This document shows, in pieces, positions 25,864-34,271 of a stretch of DNA of 64,000 bases. Origin of the DNA: Rhizobium sp. 16-488-2b (GTDB taxonomy: Bacteria; Pseudomonadota; Alphaproteobacteria; Rhizobiales; Rhizobiaceae); NCBI RefSeq assembly GCF_017741815.1, contig NZ_JAGHMF010000020.1, forward strand, positions 1 through 64,000, read 5' to 3'. How positions within the stretch are numbered: the first letter of the stretch is position 1; each line of letters opens with the position of its first letter. Below the pieces are notes generated by a model. The model saw only the letters and a program-made list of their open reading frames with translations. It was not told the DNA's origin and made no database searches. The translations under genes and the position numbers were made by a program.

Positions 25864-25977
25864 TTCAAACTGCTGGTCCGACTTCATGCCGGAGTACGGC
25901 AAAGCAAGTGCGGCAAAACCTTGGCGTTCCGTGAGGCAAAACCTCGATCGCGTCGATGACTAGCTTTCTCGCTCGAA

Positions 25978-26289
25978 GTGCCTCGCCTCATTGACCAGGT
26001 CGCACGCGGGCACGATATTCCGCCGATGATTGATCTGTGCCCGTTTAACGAAATCCACCTGATGAACCACACAGTCGTCCACTGGCGTCTTGCCGATGGA
26101 GGATGGGAGATCGCTGCCTACCGCACATCGAGCGGCGGGGGGATGTTGAGATCCATCACAGGCGACCTCATCAAAAGAACATCCGGAGGCGGTCCCGGTA
26201 CTGAGGAATTCAGCGAGACGCTTGGCATGGTGATGATGATTGCCTGCACGAAAATACAGAGCGACCGCGTCAACGGCCCGAGGCGGTAG
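25978..26289 (+). CDS. Small hypothetical protein
   Basis: An open frame of up to 103 residues; the start is uncertain (25978 or the Met at 26026). The best-looking part is NHTVVHWRLADGGWEIAAYR and the following SSGGGMLRSITGDLIKRTSG. There is no clear ribosome-binding site and no recognised domain. The minus strand is also open here, but its sequence is less protein-like. Weakly supported. Confidence 0.35.
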   Translation: MPRLIDQVARGHDIPPMIDLCPFNEIHLMNHTVVHWRLADGGWEIAAYRTSSGGGMLRSITGDLIKRTSGGGPGTEEFSETLGMVMMIACTKIQSDRVNGPRR

Positions 26290-26369
26290 GAGGGCAGCTA
26301 GCTTTGAAATTCCCGATGGCCTGAAATGAAAAACCCTGCCCCGCTTGGAAACGGGACAGGGCGAAATGA

Positions 26370-26762
26370 TCAATCCGGAGAACGGCGCAGCGCCCAAGTC
26401 ATGACGGCCGGCAGGCGAACGACACAACCTGCGTCCATCGTCGACCAATTGGCAACATCGCTCTTCGCTGTGGCACCGGCCATTCCGCCAGGTATCACAG
26501 ACATTGCCGCCGCCAACTCGACCATTCGCTGATAAAGCGGCGACTTATCGACTTCCGCCGCCGCCGACATTGCGGCGGCGAGAGCGAAGAATCTGGCCTT
26601 GAGATAGAGCAGCGTCTCGTCATGAGGTCCCTCTGCCCTCGCCTGTCCCGCCACACCCGTTGCAGCCAGAGCGGCCAATCCAGTAACAATCCCCCGGCGC
26701 AAATGGCATGGAGATCCAGTCGCGCCGGCATCATGACCGGTGCGGTTTGCATCGCATTGCAT
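26370..26762 (-). CDS. Hypothetical protein with Tat-like signal
   Basis: A 130-residue protein with a twin-arginine-like export signal (LRRGIVTGLAALAATGVAGQ, ending ARA). An Ala-rich helical stretch (YLKARFFALAAAMSAAAEVD) follows, with a second related helix (MVELAAAMSV). Similar small Tat-signal proteins occur in rhizobial prophages and plasmids, from memory. Function unknown. The GTG at 26768 is an alternative start. Confidence 0.5.
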   Translation of the reverse strand: MQCDANRTGHDAGATGSPCHLRRGIVTGLAALAATGVAGQARAEGPHDETLLYLKARFFALAAAMSAAAEVDKSPLYQRMVELAAAMSVIPGGMAGATAKSDVANWSTMDAGCVVRLPAVMTWALRRSPD

Positions 26763-26912
26763 TTCCACATTCCCTAAAACTACGTCCTTTTCCGAAGAGG
26801 CCAGACCAGGGCGATGCTATCCCGGCCTCCTCGCTCATGTGCGCCCCCAGCACACTCGCCAAAGAGCAGCTATTCATTAACTACACGCAACCGGCGATAT
26901 GCATAACTAATC

Positions 26913-26968
26913 TGTGGCATCGTGGTGGCATATCGGTCAATCGTCGTTTGTGGCATCGCTGCGGCATG
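26913..26968. promoter_or_regulatory. Direct-repeat operator overlapping the start of the Arc-type gene
   Basis: TGTGGCATCGTGGTGGCATA (26913-26932) and TGTGGCATCGCTGCGGCATG (26949-26968) are 36 bases apart and match at 16 of 20 positions. Each holds two GGCAT half-sites about one DNA turn apart. The second includes the ATG of the ribbon-helix-helix gene. Arc-type proteins bind such repeated half-sites as cooperating dimers, so autorepression is likely (inference). Confidence 0.5.
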
Positions 26969-27211
26969 GCGGTTGAAGACTTACATTTTAGGTTACGAAT
27001 ACCTGAAGAACTGAAGAAGCGCGTCGCGGCGGCCGCGCGCGCAAACGACAGATCCATGACGGCAGAGATTATCGCCCGACTTGCCGACACATTTGCAGTG
27101 ACTGATATCGACCCGGATGACGAAGATCTTCTGCAGATCATCGGAGACCTTGAGCGTGTGAAGCGCCGGGTGATCGATCGAAACGCGCGCTCTGCAAGAC
27201 GCAAGGCTTGA
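26966..27211 (+). CDS. Arc-family ribbon-helix-helix DNA-binding protein
   Basis: An 81-residue protein. The N-terminal half is an Arc/MetJ-type ribbon-helix-helix: strand DLHFRLRIPEELKKRVAAAA, then helix SMTAEIIARLADTF. The second half is acidic then basic (DDEDLLQIIGDLERVKRR). It is a small repressor typical of phages and plasmids. The ATG sits inside one of two long direct repeats that probably form its operator. No ribosome-binding site is visible, so a start further upstream cannot be excluded. Confidence 0.75.
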   Translation: MAVEDLHFRLRIPEELKKRVAAAARANDRSMTAEIIARLADTFAVTDIDPDDEDLLQIIGDLERVKRRVIDRNARSARRKA

Positions 27212-27305
27212 CGGCTCTCACGTTCCGATCCATTTGTTCGTCAGTGCTGGGCGGGCACCTTTTCAAATCATGCGGCATCACCACCTTTTTGAGGAAGGAT
27301 GACGC

Positions 27306-27782
27306 ATGCCAAAAAACGGCGCCTATTGGCTTTGCGAGTTTCGCGGCCTTCAAATAGACTACTGGTGCGGGAAGTGCGAGAAACGCGGTTCCTCGCTCGG
27401 CGATGACTTGCTGGCCCGGTTTCCCGATCAACCTATGCCGAGCCTGCTGCACGGATTAGCCGCCGAGTTGGGTTGCGATCGAGGCCCAAACGCCCCTTTC
27501 AATGACAAGTGCTATCTTCGATACGAAAAGAGTGGCGAGGATGCCCTTGGCATAAGGACAAATCCTAACAAGCCTGACCACCTCAGAACGCTTGGCGAGC
27601 TGCAGCAGTATCACCAGCTTTTCGCCCTGTGTCCGGAATGCAAAAGACGCAAGCCGATATCGCGTTGGGACATCGAGCGAAAGCACGGGAAGGATTTGAC
27701 GTTGGGGAGACTTGCATCGTTCATGAGATGCAAATGCGGTCACAAAGGCGCCCAACTAATAGTGGGGAATATGTCGCGCTGA
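27306..27782 (+). CDS. Hypothetical protein with zinc-ribbon-like Cys pairs
   Basis: A 158-residue protein that I do not recognise. Cys pairs are seen at YWCGKCEKRG (residues about 20-24), FALCPECKRRKP (about 108-112) and FMRCKCGHKGA (about 140-143), so it probably holds one or two zinc ribbons. A good ribosome-binding site (GAGGAAGGA) precedes the ATG. It is likely a nucleic-acid-binding or accessory protein of the prophage. Confidence 0.6.
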   Translation: MPKNGAYWLCEFRGLQIDYWCGKCEKRGSSLGDDLLARFPDQPMPSLLHGLAAELGCDRGPNAPFNDKCYLRYEKSGEDALGIRTNPNKPDHLRTLGELQQYHQLFALCPECKRRKPISRWDIERKHGKDLTLGRLASFMRCKCGHKGAQLIVGNMSR

Positions 27783-27813
27783 CCGGTTCGGCTGGGCCGA
27801 AAGGAAATGAATT

Positions 27814-28032
27814 ATGGACGATCAATATGTCTGGCTTCTCCCCCACGAGCTTTCGCGAACAGACGAGGAGATAATGGCCATTTCCTACCTGGTAGGGATA
27901 GAAGCCTGCAAGATCGGCCTTGCATGGCAGGGCCGATCCACTGATGGAGAAAAGCTCCAGCATTTCAAAAAAGCCATCACCTTTCATAAGTACGACCCTA
28001 CGCAAGCAGGTGACACAGAAGACGACGTATAG
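27814..28032 (+). CDS. Small hypothetical protein, 72 residues
   Basis: It follows the zinc-ribbon gene on the same strand with a good AAAGGAA ribosome-binding site. The sequence has a helical middle (RTDEEIMAISYLVGIEACKI) and an acidic end (DTEDDV). No family is recognised. It is the last plus-strand gene before the long minus-strand late operon. Confidence 0.5.
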   Translation: MDDQYVWLLPHELSRTDEEIMAISYLVGIEACKIGLAWQGRSTDGEKLQHFKKAITFHKYDPTQAGDTEDDV

Positions 28033-28048
28033 GCCGGAAGATCTCTGG

Positions 28049-28393
28049 CTAGTGCTTGCGAGCTAGCTCCAAGATCATCTTGTCCAGGACGCCCGTAAGG
28101 CCCTCGACCTCGTCGCAAAGAGCCTCGACCCGTCGACATATCATGTGGGCGTTGTCCTTCGCGAGAACCCGTTGCGCCTCCAACTCATGCGTGAGCTTGT
28201 CGACCGCGGTGGTCGCATTTACCAAGGCCGTGTGATCGACAATGACCGCCGCAACCTGTGCGGTGGAGGATCTAGCTGCTGCCGTCGAACGCTCGCCCGA
28301 CAAGAGCCCCATGTGACGGACGCTCCATATCACCGCCATGCCCACACCCATCGCGACCAGAAGCGGCAGGGGCAGCTTATCCAGATTTTCCAT
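28049..28393 (-). CDS. Phage membrane protein with coiled-coil tail
   Basis: A 114-residue protein with one N-terminal helix (PLPLLVAMGVGMAVIWSV) and a long helical cytoplasmic or periplasmic part rich in Ala/Leu/Glu with heptads (KLTHELEAQRVLAKDNAHMI). It is the last gene of the late operon, right after the lysis genes, so a lysis-related or holin/antiholin role is possible. It overlaps the previous gene by 17 bases. Confidence 0.55.
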   Translation of the reverse strand: MENLDKLPLPLLVAMGVGMAVIWSVRHMGLLSGERSTAAARSSTAQVAAVIVDHTALVNATTAVDKLTHELEAQRVLAKDNAHMICRRVEALCDEVEGLTGVLDKMILELARKH

Positions 28394-28841
28394 TCCGTGC
28401 CTCTCCCTGGTCGTGCGCGGCCCTGTTGATGTTCACAAGCTCGCCCAAGGCGAACAGTGGATAGATTGCGAGCCACGTCGAGACGACGCCAGAAGATGCG
28501 TATCCGTATGTAATGCCCGACCAGATAAAGAAGCCGACCCCCGCCGAGAACTGCCGAACGGCGGGGGTCACATATTTCCTTGCACCGTTGACGATGAGGC
28601 CACCGACCCTCAGGACACCCAGCAGCACCATCACCCATCCTAAGGGGCCGGCATCTCCGAACAACTGGCGAAAGCCACCCCAGGCAGGCTGAGAGAAGAG
28701 ATCATCGGACCAGAGAAGGACGGCGCCCCACAGGACAGTGTGCCCGGCGAGGAACCATTCCATCATACGGGGTCCAAAACGATGCTGGATGCGAATCCAA
28801 ATACCAGGTCCGACATAAGGTGTGTCCGGCATGGGCGTCAT
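28377..28841 (-). CDS. Phage membrane protein in the lysis cassette (holin candidate)
   Basis: A 154-residue membrane protein with four hydrophobic segments (MEWFLAGHTVLWGAVLLW, GWVMVLLGVLRVGGLIV, AGVGFFIWSGITYGYAS, WLAIYPLFALGELVNI). Its ATG overlaps the stop of the lipoprotein gene before it (ATGA), which decides the start. Membrane topology and place beside endolysin and spanins make it the best holin candidate, though it is larger than most holins. Confidence 0.6.
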   Translation of the reverse strand: MTPMPDTPYVGPGIWIRIQHRFGPRMMEWFLAGHTVLWGAVLLWSDDLFSQPAWGGFRQLFGDAGPLGWVMVLLGVLRVGGLIVNGARKYVTPAVRQFSAGVGFFIWSGITYGYASSGVVSTWLAIYPLFALGELVNINRAAHDQGEARNGKSG

Positions 28842-29056
28842 TTCCGGCAGGCCGCATCCTTGCGGCACTGCTCGTTGTTCGACGCGATCGCCGGCCCGGC
28901 GGTGGGATCTTCCGACGCAGCGCGTGCTGCGACCGGATCGGAGAACCGCGTCATTTGATACCCGCTGCCATTAATCGCATCCACTGTCTGGCAACCCGCT
29001 GTCACGCATGATGACAAGACAACGATCGCGAGGCGACTTCCGCCGAAAATCCGCAT
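28838..29056 (-). CDS. Outer-membrane spanin, Rz1-like lipoprotein
   Basis: A 72-residue lipoprotein: MRIFGGSRLAIVVLSSC, then lipobox VTAGC (Cys near residue 22). The mature part is short and hydrophilic. It starts inside the upstream Rz-like gene in another frame and runs past its end, as in the classic overlapping Rz/Rz1 arrangement. Rz1-type proteins are sent to the outer membrane and join with Rz to fuse the two membranes at lysis. The assignment rests on the lipobox, size and position. Confidence 0.75.
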   Translation of the reverse strand: MRIFGGSRLAIVVLSSCVTAGCQTVDAINGSGYQMTRFSDPVAARAASEDPTAGPAIASNNEQCRKDAACRK

Positions 29057-29246
29057 TGCTATTCTCCATGTTAGAAATTCGGCTGGTCGCCTCTTTGATG
29101 GCGGCCATCTTGAGAGCATCCTGCGTCCGACTGGCACCATGCCAGAGACCAAGGCTATAGACGGCGCCGACGGCAAGCATGCCGATCGCGGCGATTTTCA
29201 GGCGCGCCGGCACACTTGCCCAAACCGCTGCGACGAGGGCGCCCAC
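28971..29246 (-). CDS. Inner-membrane spanin, Rz-like
   Basis: A 91-residue protein with one N-terminal helix (RLKIAAIGMLAVGAVYSLGL) and a periplasmic helical part (TQDALKMAAIKEATSRISNM). It begins at GTG 29246 directly at the endolysin stop. Its last 29 codons overlap the start of the lipoprotein gene in another frame. This is the i-spanin of the lysis cassette; it is short for the class. Confidence 0.7.
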   Translation of the reverse strand: MGALVAAVWASVPARLKIAAIGMLAVGAVYSLGLWHGASRTQDALKMAAIKEATSRISNMENSNADFRRKSPRDRCLVIMRDSGLPDSGCD

Positions 29247-29247
29247 G

Positions 29248-30219
29248 TCAATTCTCCACAGCGGCGCGGATGTCGCGGATCGCCGCGATGATCTGCTGGC
29301 GGGCGTATATCCCCACGGCGATGAAAAGCGGCAACGCGATCAGCAACACGGCCAGCGCCTTCCAGTCGAAGCCACCGAGGGCGGCGATGCTCAATCCGCC
29401 GCCACCGGTAAGCAGACCGGAAATCCAACCTAGAAAGTTGAACTTCTTCTTTACCTGCGCCTCGATCGCCGCAGGCACCACCTGTCGCTCCTCGACGACG
29501 GGCGCCGCCTGAAACGCAGCCATCTTCGTCGACGCACCGGATAGCGCCAATAACGCCGTGTGGAGAGCCGCGCGCGTCTTCGGTCCCGGGTCACCGTCGG
29601 TCGCCAGCCCCGCGTTCAACTGGAATTGCTTGACCGCGTCCGGCGCATAGCCGAGCACGACGAGCGACAGGCGAACGTAATGATCGATGCGATCGGCGAG
29701 CCCGTTGATGCCGCCGTTGATTTTCTTCGTGATCGTCTCGATGTCACCCTGATCGGCGAGACGATTGAGCGCCCGGTTTTCCCAATACCAGAGCGGCGCC
29801 AGTCCCTCCCACGGGTCGGTGTTGACCAGATCTGGATTGCGAACGAAATCGGGGGGATGGTAACCCTTCTCGTCACACCAATAATGAAAGGCTTTGTAGT
29901 TCCCCTGGCCGGTGAGCTGGATACCGGTTCGCCCCATGTATTTCTTGCCGTCGCCGTCGATCTGCGGCGTATTGCCGAGATCCGTGCGCGTGTCATAGCG
30001 CTGCTGGGCGGGCGTCGGACCCCAGATCTCGCGATCATAACGGAAGTTGCCGCTTTCGTGCATGAGCTGCGCAAGGAACTGCACGACGCGGTGGACCCGG
30101 TCCATCCCCATGTCGGCGCCGTAGCGATCAAGCGCCACCAGCACCGAGTTCATGTTGCTTTCATTTACAGGCCCACGAGCAGACGCACGGATCTGCTGAG
30201 CCGTAACGGATACGGTCAT
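29248..30219 (-). CDS. GH19-type endolysin with peptidoglycan-binding and membrane segments
   Basis: A 323-residue lysis enzyme. The N-terminal about 190 residues match chitinase-like GH19 muramidases/endolysins, with the catalytic Glu in AQLMHESGNFRY and the GRTGIQLTGQGNY block. Next comes a peptidoglycan-binding repeat (QFQLNAGLATDGDPGPKTRA). The C terminus holds a hydrophobic helix (LAVLLIALPLFIAVGIYA). It cleaves the host wall at the end of infection. ATG 30219 has GGAG 9 bases upstream; TTG 30234 is less likely. The membrane segment is unusual for this enzyme and might anchor it until the holin acts. Confidence 0.85.
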   Translation of the reverse strand: MTVSVTAQQIRASARGPVNESNMNSVLVALDRYGADMGMDRVHRVVQFLAQLMHESGNFRYDREIWGPTPAQQRYDTRTDLGNTPQIDGDGKKYMGRTGIQLTGQGNYKAFHYWCDEKGYHPPDFVRNPDLVNTDPWEGLAPLWYWENRALNRLADQGDIETITKKINGGINGLADRIDHYVRLSLVVLGYAPDAVKQFQLNAGLATDGDPGPKTRAALHTALLALSGASTKMAAFQAAPVVEERQVVPAAIEAQVKKKFNFLGWISGLLTGGGGLSIAALGGFDWKALAVLLIALPLFIAVGIYARQQIIAAIRDIRAAVEN

Positions 30220-30245
30220 CGGTAGTGTCTCCAAAGGATAGGTGA

Positions 30246-31427
30246 TTAGTTTTCGTCAGTGCGCCCGAAGCGCCTGTTATAGCCTTCGTACGTCTCGTTG
30301 CTCGTCGCCGCAGCGGCCGGCTTGCTGCCGGCCGCTGCATCGCCGGAGGAGCTGTCGCCCGCTCCGGACTTTCCGTCGCCGGATTTCCGCTTGTCCTTGC
30401 CGGCCCCCTCGCTCGGCTGCTTGATATCGAGCGACGTCGTCGCGCCACCGGATCGGTCCGCCTGGTGGGTTACACCTGAGATCCGGTAGGTCCCATCGAT
30501 ACCAGGACGGGCCCCGACGAGAACGAAGGTCCCCTCCGCCTGGGCCGACACTTCGAGGTCGAGCGTAACATTGCCCTGCCCGCCCTCGCGCTCGGTTTCG
30601 GTCTTGCGGCCCTCGGCGACGGTCTTGGCCTGGTCTTCGTCGGCAACGGTCGTGCGGACCTCGTCGGTGGCGTCGGCTTCCACGCCGGTCTCCACCTCAA
30701 GTTCCTTGAACTTGGCCGATGGACGGTCGAAATAACGTACCTTCGACTTCGAGAATTTTCCACGTCCGGTGACCGGCGAGATACTCCAGTTGATGACGTT
30801 TCCGGCTTCGAGGCCCGAGCCCACCCTGCCCACGACAGTCGGCATCGGCTGACCCGTCGCGCTCAGCCCCTGCCCTCGCTTCGCCAGGACCGCTTGATCA
30901 CCGCGGATCTTGAACGTCCCGCCGACCTCGCGAGCGATCTTCTGACCGAGGTGCAGGAAACTCTCCGCTGCGGCAGACCAATAGTCACGATGGACAGCGG
31001 CGAAGGCTGGGTCGATGACGATCGATTCCAAGCCCGCATTCTTCGCCGCCTTGCCGAGGAAATCCTGCAGGGTGGCGTCGTCCATATGGTGCGACTGGGG
31101 TTCCTTCGCCTTGCCCTTGGCATCGAAGCCCTTGGCGCCAACGGAGAGCGTCCTGCCGCCTCCCCGAGATCCGTTGGAGCGGACACTGTCCACCTTGCCG
31201 GAAAACACCTGCGTCCCCTGCAGGAACACCTTCACGCTGGCGCCCTCGGGCGGCAACTTCACCTGTCCGAGCGAATCGTCGAAATCCAGACTGCAGGTGT
31301 CGCTCGCAGAGCCATCCTTATCCGAAACGGTGATCTTGGTGAGGACAGGACGCATTGCCATCGTCAGGTCTTCGCCGTCGACGAAGACTTTCCATTGCAC
31401 TATCCAATTATCGAATATGCTCGCCAT
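30246..31427 (-). CDS. Phage late control protein D / baseplate hub (P2 gpD-like)
   Basis: A 393-residue member of the gpD/gp27-like hub family. It opens with a typical N-terminal barrel (WKVFVDGEDLTMAMRPVLTK, then SLDFDDSLGQVKLPPEGA), and the middle has SAAAESFLHLGQKIAREVGG. The C-terminal about 60 residues are Lys/Ser/Gly-rich and probably disordered. In P2 the protein is the last tail gene and forms the hub to which spike gpV attaches. Here it is likewise the last tail gene, directly after gpX. Confidence 0.88.
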   Translation of the reverse strand: MASIFDNWIVQWKVFVDGEDLTMAMRPVLTKITVSDKDGSASDTCSLDFDDSLGQVKLPPEGASVKVFLQGTQVFSGKVDSVRSNGSRGGGRTLSVGAKGFDAKGKAKEPQSHHMDDATLQDFLGKAAKNAGLESIVIDPAFAAVHRDYWSAAAESFLHLGQKIAREVGGTFKIRGDQAVLAKRGQGLSATGQPMPTVVGRVGSGLEAGNVINWSISPVTGRGKFSKSKVRYFDRPSAKFKELEVETGVEADATDEVRTTVADEDQAKTVAEGRKTETEREGGQGNVTLDLEVSAQAEGTFVLVGARPGIDGTYRISGVTHQADRSGGATTSLDIKQPSEGAGKDKRKSGDGKSGAGDSSSGDAAAGSKPAAAATSNETYEGYNRRFGRTDEN

Positions 31428-31429
31428 GA

Positions 31430-31657
31430 TCAGTTCCCGAAAATCGACATGACGGGTTTGTAGACGAAGGCATCGGCCGCCGGCTTATCGGGAATTGTGA
31501 GCACCGTGCCGAGTGGCAAAAATGTCCCCAGTTCGGACAATCCCGGGTTTTTCGCCAAAGTCTCCGGAATCAGAGAGCGCCCCTCGACGCCATAGGCCTG
31601 ATGCAGGAGGAGATCGACGGTCATGCCTTCGCGGCGCATTTTGAAAGTCTGCGGCAT
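31430..31657 (-). CDS. Phage tail protein X (P2 gpX-like)
   Basis: A 75-residue LysM-like tail protein. MPQTFKMRREGMTVDLLLHQ leads into a small domain ending GTVLTIPDKP, as in P2 gpX. It lies between the gpU and gpD homologues in the P2 order. GTG 31663 is an in-frame alternative. Confidence 0.85.
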   Translation of the reverse strand: MPQTFKMRREGMTVDLLLHQAYGVEGRSLIPETLAKNPGLSELGTFLPLGTVLTIPDKPAADAFVYKPVMSIFGN

Positions 31658-31659
31658 GA

Positions 31660-32094
31660 TCACTCCAACATTCCAAAGAGCGACAGGATGGTGACGATGA
31701 TCCCGGGCGAAGCACCGTCCGGGCTGACCTTTGTCAGCGAGATCGAGTGCTTAACGAAGAAGCCGACGCCGTCCCGCATGAGATCCGTATGGTTTTCGGT
31801 GATCGTGTCGATGACGTACCAGCCGAGGCGGGCACCATCGCCACGAAGGACCGGAAGCTTCTGGCCGGATCTCCGAAAGCCGTGCGCCATCTCCAGCTCG
31901 GTCAAGCCTCCCGTCTTGAACGGCAGAAGCTGACCGGAGAGGGTAATCTTTTCCTCACCCTCTCCCATGAATTCACGGGCGATCATTCCGCCCATGACTG
32001 GCTTGTCGGCGAAGTCCGCCGATGTCGAGCGCTGCATTTCGTCGACGCTGAAGGGGCGCGTGTCCAGCGTCAGCGCACCGATCGAGTAAAGCAT
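31660..32094 (-). CDS. Phage tail protein U (P2 gpU-like)
   Basis: A 144-residue tail completion or baseplate protein of the P2 gpU family. The N terminus MLYSIGALTLDTRPFSVDEM and the RSGQKLPVLRGDGARLGWYV block are typical. Its start overlaps the tape-measure stop by one base and it is followed closely by gpX, in P2 order. Confidence 0.88.
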   Translation of the reverse strand: MLYSIGALTLDTRPFSVDEMQRSTSADFADKPVMGGMIAREFMGEGEEKITLSGQLLPFKTGGLTELEMAHGFRRSGQKLPVLRGDGARLGWYVIDTITENHTDLMRDGVGFFVKHSISLTKVSPDGASPGIIVTILSLFGMLE

Positions 32095-34271
32095 CAGGCT
32101 ACTCCATATCCCGTGTCGGCATAGATCCCTGCGACCTGGTCTCGGAGCTGCTGACCAACGAGGCTCGATACCTTGTTCGCCAACTCTTCCGGATTGGTCA
32201 CCCCATGAACGGGGATCGTCAGATTGATGTTGACGTTCGGCGCGGGCCGAGGGTTCGTCACGTTGACATCCTGCGTGCCGCGAGGCTGGCTAATTTGGTC
32301 GATGCTGGCGGCATCGAGGGCGATGGGCTTCGCGATCCCCAGATCGTCGGCAGTCTTTCCCGGAAGCGTCTCGGTGGTGCTGCCACCAATCCCAGCAGCA
32401 CGCGCGCCCCTCGCAGCATCTATGGCCATCGACGAGGAGACGCCCGGATCTGCGGCTTGGTTGCGCTTCAGTCCGAGAGGATCGACGCCAAACAGACGCT
32501 GGAGATCCTCGCGATATTGCCTCTGATTTTTGACCTGCTCGTCAAACGTATCGCCCGGCGTGAACGACATTGCTTCCGACATAAGGGCCGGAGCGCCCGC
32601 GATCGAGAGCCCTTTCATCCACGTCCAGATGCTGGCAACGCCTGCAGCGGCGGCACCGTCACCCGCAGGCGACGTTGCACCACCGACCTTGCCGGGTTTA
32701 CCGCCCCCCTTCGGAAACGTTCCTCCCGATACGATGTCCGCGATCGAGCCTACGGTTTTCAGCGCGCCGATGATCGCCGAAGCGCCACTCAGAAGCATCA
32801 GGGCGCTCGCGAGGCTGCGAATGGTTCCGGCCAGAAAGCCGATACCCGCCGCCCACAATGCGATCTGCAGGCCGTATGGCGCCAGATCAGCCAGAAACTG
32901 CGCGATCGGGTTATCCTTGATCGCGGCATTCAGTTCGCGGATCGAAGCACCCCACTCCTTAGCCTGCACAAAGATCCGCCCAAGCCGGTCACCAGCGTTC
33001 GGATCGATCTTACCAACCAGAAGGTCGCCTAGATCCTCGATCACATCACGGATACCGGCATACCCGAGACCTTGCGCGAAACCCTGAATGCCGGTTTTGA
33101 TCTCGTCGAAAACCGAGACGCGAGAATCAAGGGTGTCGATGACGTAACCGATGCCTGACACCGCCTCCTTGATCGTCGGCAGCATCTCGTCACCCATCGC
33201 CCAGAAGACGTTGGAGACCTTGTTACGCAAGAGCTGCAGCGCATTCGCCGTGGTATTGGAGCGCTCCACAAACTCCTTGAATGCAGAGCCGGAATACTTC
33301 GCCTTGTCGCTGACACTGTCCAGCGCCTGGTCGAGCAATCCCATATTGCCGATCAGCGGAGCGAACGCCTTCGCCTCATCCCCGAAGAAATCGGAAAGCA
33401 AGGCAATATGCCGATCCTTCGGAGCCTTGGCGATGGCGCGCAAAACCTTGCGCATCGCCTTCGGTGCGTCCTTCTGCATCTCCTTGGCAATCTGCGGGAG
33501 ATCCAGACCCAAGGCCTCGGCTACATCCCGCTGACCCTTCTTCGCGGAATCACCCTTGGTCAGGGCCTTGACCACGTTCTGCATGGCCGTGCCGGCGGTC
33601 TCAGCCTCAGCGCCGGCCGCGATCATAGCGCTACCGATCCCGGCGATCTGCTCTTTGGTGAAACCACCCATTTCGGCGAGCGCGCCGACACGCAGCATAT
33701 AGTTGGTGATATCCTTGGCCTTCGAAGCCATGTTGTTCGACAGGTGATTGATCGCATCGGCCATGTCGCCGGTTTCGGAAACGCTCAATCCGAGCTGCGT
33801 CTTCAGCTTCGCGAGACTTTCGCCGGCCTCACCTGCTGACATGTCGAACGCGATACCAACGCGCGACGCCATTTCCGAGAACGCCTTGAGGTCATTCGTC
33901 GCGACACCGGACTCGCCCGCCGCTGCGAAGAGCGCGGCAATATCGTCTGCCGCAAGAGGAACCTCGGTCGACATCTTGCGGATGGTGCGACGCAGGTTTT
34001 CGAACTGCTCTTCGTTGGCATCGACCACCTTGCGGACATCGGCAAACGCGCTTTCGAAGCCGATCGCGGCGCCCGCTGTGGCCTTCACCCCTTCGGAAAT
34101 GCCAAGATAGGCGCCACCGAAAGCCAGGAGCTGCGCCGTCAACGAACGGAATGGAGCCGTGAAAGACGAGGCCTGCTTTTCGATGCCACCGAGAGCGGAG
34201 GAGATGCTGCGTGCCCGGCTCGTCACCTGATCAAGCAACGTAATTCTCAGCCGGCTCTCATGAGTGGTCAT
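32094..34271 (-). CDS. Phage tail tape measure protein
   Basis: A 725-residue TP901-type tape measure. The N-terminal helices include RSISSALGGIEKQASSFTAP. The conserved core is ADVRKVVDANEEQFENLRRT, then MSTEVPLAADDIAALFAAAG, and two hydrophobic stretches follow in the middle (FLADLAPYGLQIALWAAGIG). At about 1.5 angstrom per residue the length predicts a tail of roughly 110 nm. Its ATG overlaps the stop of the E' frame (ATGA), as in P2 where gene T follows E/E'. Confidence 0.9.
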   Translation of the reverse strand: MTTHESRLRITLLDQVTSRARSISSALGGIEKQASSFTAPFRSLTAQLLAFGGAYLGISEGVKATAGAAIGFESAFADVRKVVDANEEQFENLRRTIRKMSTEVPLAADDIAALFAAAGESGVATNDLKAFSEMASRVGIAFDMSAGEAGESLAKLKTQLGLSVSETGDMADAINHLSNNMASKAKDITNYMLRVGALAEMGGFTKEQIAGIGSAMIAAGAEAETAGTAMQNVVKALTKGDSAKKGQRDVAEALGLDLPQIAKEMQKDAPKAMRKVLRAIAKAPKDRHIALLSDFFGDEAKAFAPLIGNMGLLDQALDSVSDKAKYSGSAFKEFVERSNTTANALQLLRNKVSNVFWAMGDEMLPTIKEAVSGIGYVIDTLDSRVSVFDEIKTGIQGFAQGLGYAGIRDVIEDLGDLLVGKIDPNAGDRLGRIFVQAKEWGASIRELNAAIKDNPIAQFLADLAPYGLQIALWAAGIGFLAGTIRSLASALMLLSGASAIIGALKTVGSIADIVSGGTFPKGGGKPGKVGGATSPAGDGAAAAGVASIWTWMKGLSIAGAPALMSEAMSFTPGDTFDEQVKNQRQYREDLQRLFGVDPLGLKRNQAADPGVSSSMAIDAARGARAAGIGGSTTETLPGKTADDLGIAKPIALDAASIDQISQPRGTQDVNVTNPRPAPNVNINLTIPVHGVTNPEELANKVSSLVGQQLRDQVAGIYADTGYGVA

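Noticed and set aside
25960..26448. 162-codon minus-strand frame
   Set aside because: No ribosome-binding site and low protein-like character; the plus frame at 25978 is slightly better but also weak.
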